A stretch of DNA of 64,000 nt from an uncultured Cryomorphaceae bacterium (lineage in GTDB: Bacteria; Bacteroidota; Bacteroidia; Flavobacteriales; Schleiferiaceae): the NCBI GenBank assembly GCA_913009655.1, contig CAJVWI010000001.1, positions 1 through 64,000 of the forward strand, read 5' to 3'. The notes below the pieces were generated by a model. That model made no database searches. It was not told where the DNA came from and was given only the letters and a program-made list of their open reading frames with translations. Each line of letters begins with the position of its first letter. The first letter of the stretch is position 1. Position numbers and translations under genes: made by a program. Shown here piece by piece: positions 1-9,990 of this stretch.

Positions 1-60
1 CTAGATCTTCTAATACTAGATCTTCTAATACTAGATCTTCTAATACTAGATCTTCAACAT
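1..60. repeat. 15-bp tandem repeat (CTAGATCTTCTAATA), three perfect units plus one degenerate unit, cut by window edge
   Basis: Directly visible in bases 1-60. Confidence 0.97.
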
Positions 61-80
61 CTAAAAAAGGAGGAAAATGA
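3..80 (+). CDS. C-terminal end of an upstream protein: (RSSNT)n-RSSTSKKGGK-stop
   Basis: Frame with codons starting at base 3 is open from the window edge to TGA 78-80; the stop overlaps the ATG at 77 (ATGA). Confidence 0.6.
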   Translation, partial: RSSNTRSSNTRSSNTRSSTSKKGGK

Positions 81-1456
81 GATTACTCGTTTTAATACTT
101 TTAACCATTTTGCAATTAAGTTTATTTAGCCAATCGATTCTTCACTTCTCCACTTTTCAATCATCTCCATGGCTTGGAAGTGCGAGATACACAGCCACCG
201 GAGGAGCCCTTTCTGCACTGGGAAATGATGCCTCATCTATAATGGATAACCCAGCAAATGCAGCTACATACAGAGCAGGTGAAATATCTATCTCAGGTAT
301 GACGCAAAATATAATAAATGATGGCCTCCAACAAGATGCTTCACTACCACAATTTCATTTTGGTAGTGCCAAGGATATTAAAGGGGGAGTATTTAGCTTT
401 AGTTTTGATTTTAGGCAATCAAAATGGAAACCTGCACCATGGCGACAAGAGCAATTATCACCGAATAGCTCAAAAGTTGATAACTGGCTAGAGACTGCCA
501 AAAACAATACTCCCGAGTCTCTTTTAGAAGAAGGGAATTATCAAGCTTACGGAGCTTACCAAGCTTATATTTTAGAATACGATACAGCTCTCGGATGGTA
601 CCCGTTGGCACAGGGACTACCTGAACAAAATCTCACAAGTTTAACTAGGGAAATTGTAAAAAATCAGACCCAGATTACTGGTGCCATTCGATTACAAAAT
701 ATAGCTCTCGGGTATGGATTTGAATTTTTTAATCAAAGAACCATTGATGCACTAACAATAAATGAAAATGGCTTTTCACCAGCCGGAATAACAAAAAGCT
801 ATTCAATGAATCTTACTGATAGTGCACAAATTAGTGGCTTTAGAGTTCGTCTAGGGTCTGTTGTCAGATTAACCAAATCCTGGAGGTGGGGCACATATTG
901 GACCAGTGCATCAGTAGCAAAGATGAACTGGAAGTACAACCTACTCTTTAACTCTAGTTTTTATGATGCAGATAATGACGAAGCATTTGAACAATATCAA
1001 AATGTTAAGTTTCAAGTTATCAACCCCCAATCAATTGGAACATCTCTCGCTTATGTTTTTGATAGAAGAGGCTTCATCTCTGCAGAGTATAAATATTATG
1101 CTAAAATAAAATTACCTATTCAAAATCCGATTGACTGGTCAGGAGTCGGTGATGAGATAAGCAAAGAGTTGAAAAGCATAAATGAATTTAAATTCGGAAG
1201 TGAATTGAGAAAAGGTATTTGGAGTTATCGAGCAGGTTATCGTCACTCAGGAAACGGAAGTATTTTTTCAGATCATAGTTCATATAATCAATATTCTATT
1301 GGCATGGGAATGCGCGGTTCATTCTGGAATCTTGACCTCGCACTTTCACATACTACAAGAAATGGTAGTGTTTACCATCCAATTAATTCTGAGCCCTGGA
1401 ATTTAATTTCAAGCCAAACAGCATTTATAACTACTTATAGCTTAAGATTGCGATAA
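77..1456 (+). CDS. OmpP1/FadL-like outer-membrane beta-barrel protein
   Basis: Signal peptide; N-terminal GSARYTATGGALSALGNDASSIMDNPANAATY resembles OmpP1/FadL/TodX family start. Confidence 0.65.
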   Translation: MRLLVLILLTILQLSLFSQSILHFSTFQSSPWLGSARYTATGGALSALGNDASSIMDNPANAATYRAGEISISGMTQNIINDGLQQDASLPQFHFGSAKDIKGGVFSFSFDFRQSKWKPAPWRQEQLSPNSSKVDNWLETAKNNTPESLLEEGNYQAYGAYQAYILEYDTALGWYPLAQGLPEQNLTSLTREIVKNQTQITGAIRLQNIALGYGFEFFNQRTIDALTINENGFSPAGITKSYSMNLTDSAQISGFRVRLGSVVRLTKSWRWGTYWTSASVAKMNWKYNLLFNSSFYDADNDEAFEQYQNVKFQVINPQSIGTSLAYVFDRRGFISAEYKYYAKIKLPIQNPIDWSGVGDEISKELKSINEFKFGSELRKGIWSYRAGYRHSGNGSIFSDHSSYNQYSIGMGMRGSFWNLDLALSHTTRNGSVYHPINSEPWNLISSQTAFITTYSLRLR

Positions 1457-1480
1457 AATTTCTCGTAGTATCTTCGAAAG

Positions 1481-4400
1481 ATGAAGGCATATAAATTATC
1501 CATAATTTTTCTTTTCGCAATATTTTCGGCCTACGGCCAAAATACGAAATCGTTTGAATGGCGTTCAATTGGACCCGCTGTAACATCTGGACGAGTTGCA
1601 GACTTAGCGATTAATCCAAATGATAGAGATAATTGGATAGTTGCTACTGCATCTGGAGGAGTTTGGACTACAAAAAATCATGGTCTCACTTTTAGCCCAG
1701 TATTTGATGGAGAGGGTTCATATTCTATAGGGTGTGTTTCAATTGACCCTAACAACTCTAGTATCATTTGGATTGGTACAGGAGAAAATAATAATCAACG
1801 GTCTGTCGCATTTGGAGATGGAATATATCGATCAAAAGACGGAGGCGCTTCCTGGGAAAATATGGGATTAAAAGAATCTGAACATATTGGAATGATAAAA
1901 GTGCATCCAAATAACTCTAATATCATTTGGGTTGCCGCTTATGGGCCTTTATGGAACTCTGGAGGAGAACGCGGAATATATAAAACCACAAATGGCGGTA
2001 AAAATTGGAAACGAGTTCTGCATATTTCAGATCATACAGGATTTAACGAAGTTCATCTTGATCCCAGAAACCCAGATATTTTATATGCAACCTCTCATCA
2101 AAGACAAAGAAAGGTTTGGACTTACGTTTCCGGTGGACCAGAAAGTGGTTTATATAAATCATTGGATGGTGGAGAAAACTGGATTCAATTAAAAAATGGC
2201 ATCCCAGGATCAGATAAAGGTCGATTTGCAATTGCCATTTCACCGGTAAATCCAGATGTAATTTACTGTATGATTGAAGGACATGGATTCTATAAAAGTC
2301 TAAATCGAGGTGCAAGCTTCAATAGAGAAAGTGGACATTCAACAAGTGGAAATTATTATGTTGAGCTATTTGCGTCTCCGCATGACGTAAATACCATATA
2401 TAGCATGGACACATACGCTCAATGGTCAACAGATGGAGGGAAGTCTTTTAAAAGACTTGGAGAAAAAGGGAAACATGTAGATAATCATGTGGCATGGATA
2501 GATCCTGAGAATCCTGATCATTTAATACTGGGTTGTGATGGAGGATTATATGAAACTTGGGACCATGCCAGCTCATGGCACTTTAAATCGAATTTACCGA
2601 TTACACAATTTTATAGAGTGGCGACAGACAATGCGAGTCCATTTTACAATGTTTATGGCGGCACACAAGATAATTTTTCTTTAGGAGGACCCAGCAGAAC
2701 TATTAATGACAGAGGTATTGTAAACAGCGATTGGTACGTAACTCAAACAGGAGACGGGTTTGAATCCCAAGTTGATCCAATAAATCCAAATATCGTTTAT
2801 GCTCAAGCCCAATATGGTTGGCTTCAACGTTATGATAGATTAAGTGGTGAAGGAGTTCCTATAAAGCCAATTCCCAATCCAGATGAAAAAGCTCTGCGTT
2901 GGAATTGGGATGCGCCTCTATTAATAAGTCCGCACGACAATAAGACACTTTATTTTGCAGCTAATAAAGTTTTCAAAAGTACAGATAGAGGGAACTCTTG
3001 GGAATCAATTTCAGGAGACTTAACCCGTAAAATAGATAGAAATCGATTGCCACTTATGGATAAGGTTTGGAGCATTGATGCGATAGGAAAAAATGGCAGC
3101 ACAACAATTTATGGCAACATTGTTGCTTTGAATGAATCTAGCTTGCAAAAGGGACTACTGTATGTCGGTACCGACGATGGTTTAATACAGATATCCGAAA
3201 ATGATGGTAAATCCTGGCAAAAGATTGAAAAGTTCCCTTTTGTCCCAAATAAAACATATGTAAATGACATTAAATCTTCGCTTCACCAAAATAATGTAGT
3301 TTATGCAGCCTTTAATAATCATAAAAACGGTGATTTTAAGCCATATGTTTTGATGAGCAAAAATAAGGGAAAAACATGGTCTAATATTTCAGGAAATTTA
3401 CCAGACAGAGGTTCAGTCTATAGTATTGCGGAAGATCACATCAACCCTCTTTTACTTTTCGCAGGAACTGAATTTGGTATTTATTTCACCACAAATGGAG
3501 GAGAAAAATGGGAAAAATTTGGATCAGGCCTGCCAACAGTTGCCGTGCGGGATATAGAAATTCAACGACGTGAAAATGATCTAGTTTTAGCAACTTTTGG
3601 AAGAGGCTTTTACATAATGGATGACTATAGTCCATTGCGAGAATTCTCCGATGAAAATCTTGAAAAGAAAGTATATGCATTTAAAACAAAACCAGGACTA
3701 GTATACAATCAAGCAAGTCCGATTGGCTATCGTCCCCCTGGGTTTTTGGGAGCACAATATTTCATGGGTGATAACCCTGAACTAGGCGTAACCTTTACCT
3801 ACAATATTAAAAAGTCTCCGAAAAGTCTAAAATCCAAAAGGCAAGAAAAAGAAAAAGACAACCTTAATATTGTTTACCCTAGTGCAAGTGAAATTCGCAA
3901 AGAAAAGCATGAAGTTGAGCCCTACATCCTATTAATTATTAGCGATGAAAAGGGAATACCGATTCGTCGAATATCAAGACCGTATTCCAATGGTATTAAG
4001 AGATACACATGGGATGGCAGAGTTAGTCGAAAAGACAATCCTAAAAGGGGAGCTCATTTTGCTCCAGAAGGTGAATACTTTTTTCAATTGATCTCATTTT
4101 CTAAAGGCGCATTCGATACATTATCATCAAATCAAAAATTCAGCCTTAATCATTTAAACAACTTATCTCTTCCGGCTTTAGACGACGAACTTTTAAAGTT
4201 TCAATCGCTATCGAATGAAACTCTAAGAATATATGATAGATTAGATATGAGCCTAAACGAAACCGTTGAATTAGTAGAGAGACTAGAAGAATCCCTGAAA
4301 ATATCGCCCGAAGGTAATCTTAATGATCTTGAGGCCTTAGTTCAAATGGAGGTAAAATTAAGAGAGATTTTAAATGAACTTAATGGTGACAAAGATATTT

Positions 4401-4648
4401 CTGAGCATGAGTTTGAGGTTCTTCCTGGATTAGGTGAACGTCTATCCATGGCTACATGGGGGTCATTTGGAATGCGCTCTAAGCCAACTTCTACGATGCA
4501 CGAACAATTGAGAATTGTTCGCGAAGCACTTCCAAAACTCCAGGAAAAACTCGAAAAAATCAAAGCATCCATCGAGCAGATTGAAGAAAAAAATATAAAT
4601 TCAGGCACTCCGTATTTGAGAGGAGTAATGGACAGGTATGTTAAATGA
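1481..4648 (+). CDS. VPS10/sortilin-like BNR (Asp-box) propeller protein, secreted
   Basis: Signal peptide; many Asp boxes (SKDGGASW, TTNGGKNW, SLDGGENW, STDRGNSW, SENDGKSW, TTNGGEKW). Confidence 0.85.
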   Translation: MKAYKLSIIFLFAIFSAYGQNTKSFEWRSIGPAVTSGRVADLAINPNDRDNWIVATASGGVWTTKNHGLTFSPVFDGEGSYSIGCVSIDPNNSSIIWIGTGENNNQRSVAFGDGIYRSKDGGASWENMGLKESEHIGMIKVHPNNSNIIWVAAYGPLWNSGGERGIYKTTNGGKNWKRVLHISDHTGFNEVHLDPRNPDILYATSHQRQRKVWTYVSGGPESGLYKSLDGGENWIQLKNGIPGSDKGRFAIAISPVNPDVIYCMIEGHGFYKSLNRGASFNRESGHSTSGNYYVELFASPHDVNTIYSMDTYAQWSTDGGKSFKRLGEKGKHVDNHVAWIDPENPDHLILGCDGGLYETWDHASSWHFKSNLPITQFYRVATDNASPFYNVYGGTQDNFSLGGPSRTINDRGIVNSDWYVTQTGDGFESQVDPINPNIVYAQAQYGWLQRYDRLSGEGVPIKPIPNPDEKALRWNWDAPLLISPHDNKTLYFAANKVFKSTDRGNSWESISGDLTRKIDRNRLPLMDKVWSIDAIGKNGSTTIYGNIVALNESSLQKGLLYVGTDDGLIQISENDGKSWQKIEKFPFVPNKTYVNDIKSSLHQNNVVYAAFNNHKNGDFKPYVLMSKNKGKTWSNISGNLPDRGSVYSIAEDHINPLLLFAGTEFGIYFTTNGGEKWEKFGSGLPTVAVRDIEIQRRENDLVLATFGRGFYIMDDYSPLREFSDENLEKKVYAFKTKPGLVYNQASPIGYRPPGFLGAQYFMGDNPELGVTFTYNIKKSPKSLKSKRQEKEKDNLNIVYPSASEIRKEKHEVEPYILLIISDEKGIPIRRISRPYSNGIKRYTWDGRVSRKDNPKRGAHFAPEGEYFFQLISFSKGAFDTLSSNQKFSLNHLNNLSLPALDDELLKFQSLSNETLRIYDRLDMSLNETVELVERLEESLKISPEGNLNDLEALVQMEVKLREILNELNGDKDISEHEFEVLPGLGERLSMATWGSFGMRSKPTSTMHEQLRIVREALPKLQEKLEKIKASIEQIEEKNINSGTPYLRGVMDRYVK

Positions 4649-4694
4649 AGTATAAAGAAATTAAGACCTAATCTTTTATTTCAAGTGTATATGT

Positions 4695-5768
4695 CTATAC
4701 CCGATAGACAAAAGCATTAATATTCATTCCGGCACCAACAGAGGCAAAAAGTAAAATATCTCCTTCTTCTATTTTGTGACCCATGTATTCCTCTTTTCTA
4801 ACTAAATCAAATAAAGTGGGAACAGTTGCTACTGAACTGTTTCCTAACCATTGAATTGACATAGGCATAACCTCATCCAGGTTAGTCTCAATATCATAAA
4901 GTTTAAAAAGTCGTTCACCGACAGAATGATCCAATTTAGCATTGGCTTGATGCATGAAAATCTTTTTAACCTCTGAAAGATGCACTCCAGCATTATCCAA
5001 AGCAGCTTTCATTGCATCAGGAACTTTGGAAATTGCAAATTCATAAATCTTACGGCCTTTCATTTTTAACAACCTCTCCTTTCTATCTAGTTTTGGATTA
5101 TTTGAGGGATTAGACTTTAAAAAATACGCTTCATTTTTAGTATAAGATAGGGCTGCCCTACCTAGAATACCTTTGTCTAATTCTGTCATCTGAAGTTCAA
5201 AGCACGCTGCTCCTGCTCCATCTGAAAAAATCATTGAGTCCCTATCATGCTTATCAACCATGCGCGATAGTGTTTCTGTTCCAATAACTAAAGCACGCTT
5301 TGCCATACCACTTCTTAAATATGCTTCAGCAATTATAACTCCTTGGATCCATCCTGGGCAACCAGCTAAAACATCAAAAGCAACAACATTTGGATTTTCA
5401 ATTTCCATTATGTGTTTTACCCTTGATGCGATACTTGGCATTTGTTCCATAACTCTCGAACCAATCTCAATATCACCAAAATTTTGACCGACAATTAACA
5501 AATCCAAATCTTCTTTATTCCAACCAGCATCTTTTAAAGCCTTTAATCCAGCCTCAGCGGCCAAATCTTTTGAGGTTTGATCTGGTCTAGCATAACGCCG
5601 CTCAGTAATTTCAGTTATTTTTTGAAACTTTTGAATAATTACATCATTTTCATAACCAATACGATTTCCACTTTCATCTAAAAATTTATGATTAAGAAAT
5701 GCGTTGTTAGGAACTGCCACATCTGGAATAACAGATCCTGTGCCTGTGATTATTATAGCGGATTTCAT
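4695..5768 (-). CDS. 3-oxoacyl-ACP synthase III family protein (KAS III)
   Basis: Cys in AGCPGW, His in FMHQANAKLDHSV, Asn in WLGNSSVATVPT; start set at MKSAIIITGTG rather than the longer ORF. Confidence 0.85.
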   Translation of the reverse strand: MKSAIIITGTGSVIPDVAVPNNAFLNHKFLDESGNRIGYENDVIIQKFQKITEITERRYARPDQTSKDLAAEAGLKALKDAGWNKEDLDLLIVGQNFGDIEIGSRVMEQMPSIASRVKHIMEIENPNVVAFDVLAGCPGWIQGVIIAEAYLRSGMAKRALVIGTETLSRMVDKHDRDSMIFSDGAGAACFELQMTELDKGILGRAALSYTKNEAYFLKSNPSNNPKLDRKERLLKMKGRKIYEFAISKVPDAMKAALDNAGVHLSEVKKIFMHQANAKLDHSVGERLFKLYDIETNLDEVMPMSIQWLGNSSVATVPTLFDLVRKEEYMGHKIEEGDILLFASVGAGMNINAFVYRV

Positions 5769-5910
5769 GGTGGCAAAAGTACCTTTTTCATTTGAATGAT
5801 GCGTACTTTTACGATTTAAAATAAATATCCAATAAAGTAGATAGTTAAGTCTCAACAATTACATTCATTTTCTTGTTACATCATTTTAACCCACACTGAA
5901 TAATTATAAT

Positions 5911-6582
5911 ATGAATTCCTTCGAAAAAACGGAAGAACGCGAACATCAAAGCTCCAGTTTTGATAACCCTATTAGAGAGGATGCTTTTTTAAAAAGTGAT
6001 GATGAAAAGATGAGTATCATAGAAAAACACATGGAGGGGATTTTAGAAACACTTGGTATGGATTTGAAAGACGATAGCCTCAAGGGCACCCCTAGAAGAG
6101 TCGCAAAAATGTATGTTAAGGAAACTTTTGGAGGGTTGAACCCCTCCAGAGAACCAGCTTTAAACACTTTTAATAACACATACAAGTATGGCGAAATGCT
6201 TGTGGAAAAAAATATTGTGGTTTACTCTACATGTGAGCACCACCTAATGCCAATTATTGGTCGCGCTCATATCGCGTACCTTTCAAAAGATAAAGTGATA
6301 GGATTGAGCAAAATGAATAGAATTGTTGATTTTTATGCAAAACGTCCGCAGGTTCAAGAACGTCTAACAAGGCAGATAACTAGCGCTATGCAAAATGCCT
6401 TAGGGACTGATGATGTTGCAGTTTTAATAGATGCAAAACATTTATGTGTTAATGCCAGAGGAATTCGAGATATTGACTCAAGCACAGTAACGGCTGAATA
6501 TGGTGGGAAATTTAAAAATGATGAAGCATTGAAAGCATCATTCTTAACTTACACTCAACTAAAAACTGATTTTGAGGATTAA
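5911..6582 (+). CDS. folE: GTP cyclohydrolase I
   Basis: STCEHHLMPIIGRAHIAY, HLCVNARGI motifs. Confidence 0.95.
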   Translation: MNSFEKTEEREHQSSSFDNPIREDAFLKSDDEKMSIIEKHMEGILETLGMDLKDDSLKGTPRRVAKMYVKETFGGLNPSREPALNTFNNTYKYGEMLVEKNIVVYSTCEHHLMPIIGRAHIAYLSKDKVIGLSKMNRIVDFYAKRPQVQERLTRQITSAMQNALGTDDVAVLIDAKHLCVNARGIRDIDSSTVTAEYGGKFKNDEALKASFLTYTQLKTDFED

Positions 6583-6584
6583 AC

Positions 6585-8063
6585 ATGGAAAAGCTACACA
6601 TATATGATAGCCTTAGTTCTGAACTAAAACCTTTTTCTTCCATTAAGGATGGTAAAGTAGGCATGTATGTTTGTGGCCCCACAGTTTACAGTGATGTTCA
6701 CTTGGGAAATGTTAGAACTTTTTTAAGTTTTGACGTCATATTTAGATATTTAAAATACTTAGGCTACAATGTCAGATATGTCAGAAATATAACTGATGTT
6801 GGTCATTTAGTAGACGATATTGACGAAGGGGAAGATAAAATTGCTGTTAAAGCAAAAGCTGAAAATATTGAACCCATGGAGATAGTTCAGCGCTACAGCC
6901 AAGGGTTTCATGAAGTCATGAGGGCTTTTAATGCTCTACCTCCGTCAATTGAACCTACAGCAACTGGTCATTTAATAGAACAAATTGAGATTATCAAAAA
7001 ACTCATAAATTCCGGTTTGGCTTATGAATCTAATGGATCCGTATATTTTGATATAGTTCATTATAATAAGAATAACTCATACGGAGAGCTTTCCGGAAGG
7101 GACATTAATGATATGCTTAATGGTTCGAGAGATCTAAGCGGCCAGTCTGACAAAAAATCTCCATTAGACTTTGCTCTTTGGAAAAAAGCTTCCGCTGGAC
7201 ATATTATGCGTTGGCCGAGCCCATGGAGTATTGGTTTCCCTGGCTGGCATATTGAATGCTCTGCTATGAGCTCAAAATATTTAGGTGACTCTTTTGATAT
7301 CCATGGAGGCGGTATGGATCTTAAATTCCCACACCACGAATGCGAAATTGCTCAAAATATTGGTTCTACCGATAAAAAAGGCGCAAATAACTGGATACAC
7401 ACCAATATGCTGACGTTAAACGGTCAAAGAATGTCTAAGTCTACAGGAAACACATTACTTCCGGGAGAACTTCTTAGCGGTAAGTCTAAACACCTAACCC
7501 GCTCTTATTCAGCGAATACAACACGATTCTTTATTCACCAAGCCCACTATAGATCAATCTTAGATTTTAGCGACGCCGCACTTCAAGCAGCTGAAAAAGG
7601 TTACAAAAGACTTATATCATCCCGTAATATTTTAAATAAAAGACCTGAGAATGGGCCCAAAATAGGTTCGTTCGATGTTAATAAATGGGATAAGTCATGT
7701 CAAGCTACCATGAATAATGACTTTAATAGTCCGCAATTGATAGCTAATCTTTTTAAAGCTGTTAAAGTAATTCAAAATGATTCTAAAGATTTTAGTGTTC
7801 TGGGCAAAGATGGAGCCATTCTACTTGCCGAGAAAATGGACTTATGGATGTTTGATATACTTGGATTGACTAATGATGATAAGGCTGATTCTAATAATTA
7901 TCAAACCGCATTGAAAGCGGCCATGGAAATTGTTATCGAAACAAGAAAAAACGCGAGAGATAAAAAAAATTGGGCAAAAAGTGATTCGATTAGAGAAAAG
8001 TTATCAAATGCAGGAATCACTATAAAAGACGGAGCTGCCGGTAGTGATTTCTCGATAAGCTAA
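6585..8063 (+). CDS. cysS: Cysteine--tRNA ligase
   Basis: YVCGPTVYSDVHLGN, GWHIECSAM, MSKSTGN motifs. Confidence 0.97.
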   Translation: MEKLHIYDSLSSELKPFSSIKDGKVGMYVCGPTVYSDVHLGNVRTFLSFDVIFRYLKYLGYNVRYVRNITDVGHLVDDIDEGEDKIAVKAKAENIEPMEIVQRYSQGFHEVMRAFNALPPSIEPTATGHLIEQIEIIKKLINSGLAYESNGSVYFDIVHYNKNNSYGELSGRDINDMLNGSRDLSGQSDKKSPLDFALWKKASAGHIMRWPSPWSIGFPGWHIECSAMSSKYLGDSFDIHGGGMDLKFPHHECEIAQNIGSTDKKGANNWIHTNMLTLNGQRMSKSTGNTLLPGELLSGKSKHLTRSYSANTTRFFIHQAHYRSILDFSDAALQAAEKGYKRLISSRNILNKRPENGPKIGSFDVNKWDKSCQATMNNDFNSPQLIANLFKAVKVIQNDSKDFSVLGKDGAILLAEKMDLWMFDILGLTNDDKADSNNYQTALKAAMEIVIETRKNARDKKNWAKSDSIREKLSNAGITIKDGAAGSDFSIS

Positions 8064-8317
8064 TGAAGTTAATTAAATTCTTAATAAGCCTACCGTTACT
8101 ATTTATTATTGGATTTTATAAATATATCATCTCGCCTCTCACCCCACCAACATGTCGACACAGCCCATCATGTTCAGAATATGCATCGCAAGCAATAAAA
8201 GAATGGGGTCTACTGCACGGAAGCTGGCTTTTTTTAAATCGTATTATCAAGTGTAATCCTTGGGGAACTCATGGGTTTGATCCAGTTCCGAAAAAAAAAT
8301 CCAATAAACAAAAATAA
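8063..8317 (+). CDS. yidD: Membrane protein insertion efficiency factor YidD
   Basis: YKYIISPLTPPTCRHSPSCSEYASQAIKEWG...CNPWGTHGFDPVP. Confidence 0.95.
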   Translation: MKLIKFLISLPLLFIIGFYKYIISPLTPPTCRHSPSCSEYASQAIKEWGLLHGSWLFLNRIIKCNPWGTHGFDPVPKKKSNKQK

Positions 8318-8389
8318 ATTTTATCAAAATTCTGCTCATAGCAATTTCTATTTGCATCAAAATTACTCATCAGATGCTACCTTCGTTTT

Positions 8390-9460
8390 ATGCTACTCAC
8401 TTTAACTTGGGCTGCTGAGAGAGGTGTTGAAATTGGGCCCCTTTTTCTGCGCTACTATCAAATGCTTTTTTTTGTCGGATTTCTAGGGGGGTTTTACCTG
8501 ATGAAGCGATACTTCCAAAAAGAAGGAATCAAACAAGAAACTCTAGATAATTTACTTGTATACATCGTTTTAGCAACCATTGTAGGAGCGAGACTAGGTC
8601 ATGTTTTTTTCTATGATTGGGTCTATTACAAAATGAATATTACAGAAATATTCATGCCCTGGAAGGGTGGGTTAGCCTCACACGGCGCAGCAATTTTAAT
8701 TCCATTAACGTTATACTATTTTTCGAGAAAAAATTTAAAAGAAATTAAACATGGATTTCTTTGGCTCATGGATAGAGTTGTTATTGCAGTAGCTTTAGCT
8801 GGAGCATTAATCCGACTTGGTAATTTTACCAATTCAGAAATTTATGGAGATCCCGTTAATCACTCAACAGAAACTGTTTTTATGAGACCAGTTTTAGATT
8901 ATTTTGATTCTTACTTTTCAAATGCAATAGAAAAAATAGAATTTGAAGCCAATGGTAATTATATGATTACAGACAGTCTTGACCTTCCTGAGTATGAAAT
9001 GACAATAACTCCGACAGAGGGCGTATCTATCGGAGCAGTGCAATCTCTTCTAGAAGTTCATATGATGCCACTATTTAATTTCCAAAGTCGAGATAATAGA
9101 AACATATATATTCCTGAAGATTCTTATTTTTCTCCAAATGGGGGAAATAGCTATAAACTAATTTTGTACGGAATTCCACGATTCCCATCTCAATTATTTG
9201 AGGCGGCCGGTTATTTTATTATTTTCTTATTACTTCTAGTATTGGGGGAAAAAGAACAATTAGATTATCGAGGGAGAATTTTTGGCATCTTTCTTATTCT
9301 AGTATTTGGTTTTCGAATAGCTGTGGAATTTTTAAAAGCAAACCAGAAACAATTTGAAGCAACTATGGATTTTAATATGGGGCAGATTCTAAGTTTACCA
9401 CTTGTTATAATTGGCTTTTATCTTGTAATTAAATCCCTAAGGTTCCGTCTCAAATCATGA
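8390..9460 (+). CDS. lgt: Prolipoprotein diacylglyceryl transferase
   Basis: GARLGHVFFYDW, GGLASHGAA, IRLGNFTNSEIYG, PRFPSQLFEA motifs; multi-TM. Confidence 0.93.
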   Translation: MLLTLTWAAERGVEIGPLFLRYYQMLFFVGFLGGFYLMKRYFQKEGIKQETLDNLLVYIVLATIVGARLGHVFFYDWVYYKMNITEIFMPWKGGLASHGAAILIPLTLYYFSRKNLKEIKHGFLWLMDRVVIAVALAGALIRLGNFTNSEIYGDPVNHSTETVFMRPVLDYFDSYFSNAIEKIEFEANGNYMITDSLDLPEYEMTITPTEGVSIGAVQSLLEVHMMPLFNFQSRDNRNIYIPEDSYFSPNGGNSYKLILYGIPRFPSQLFEAAGYFIIFLLLLVLGEKEQLDYRGRIFGIFLILVFGFRIAVEFLKANQKQFEATMDFNMGQILSLPLVIIGFYLVIKSLRFRLKS

Positions 9461-9990
9461 CTAAAAATAAAAACTTAAAAATTTTAGGGAAAATTGCACT
9501 ATTCGCTGCATTGTCCATGTTTTTATATTCTCAAATAGCCCCATCAGTAAATTCTTCAAAATTAAATAAGTCCCAAAATATCAATAAAAAAACATTTGAA
9601 CCGACTTTTTCCGAAGAAGCAAAAGGTTATTTCATAAATGCAAATTCTGATACAATTGCCGACTTTAGGATAGAATTAGCCAAAACGACTAAGGAAATTC
9701 AAATCGGGATGATGTGGAGAAAAAGTATGTCAATAGATATGGGCATGCTATTCTTAATGCCGGAAGAAAAAATTCAAAGCTTTTGGATGAAAAACACATA
9801 TATACCGCTTGATATAATTTATATTAACTCAAATAACCAAGTCATAAGCATCAAGGAAAATGCTAAACCCATGAATGAAAGCCCCCTCCCATCGGAGAAG
9901 CCAGCCATTTATGTTTTAGAAATTCTTGGTGGAACAAGTGCAAAATTAGGAATCAAACCTGGCGATATATGGAAATGGAAAAAAGTATAA
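9457..9990 (+). CDS. DUF192 family protein
   Basis: GMMWRKSM...GMLFLMPEEKIQSFWMKNTYIPLDIIYI. Confidence 0.88.
   Translation: MTKNKNLKILGKIALFAALSMFLYSQIAPSVNSSKLNKSQNINKKTFEPTFSEEAKGYFINANSDTIADFRIELAKTTKEIQIGMMWRKSMSIDMGMLFLMPEEKIQSFWMKNTYIPLDIIYINSNNQVISIKENAKPMNESPLPSEKPAIYVLEILGGTSAKLGIKPGDIWKWKKV

Noticed and set aside
1-60. Possible CRISPR or mobile-element end
   Set aside because: Contiguous 15-bp tandem units in an open reading frame, no spacers or terminal inverted repeats
1932-2315. Overlapping ORFs 1932..2192 (+) and 2043..2315 (-) inside the sortilin-like gene
   Set aside because: Out-of-frame readings of a repeat-rich coding sequence; no motif
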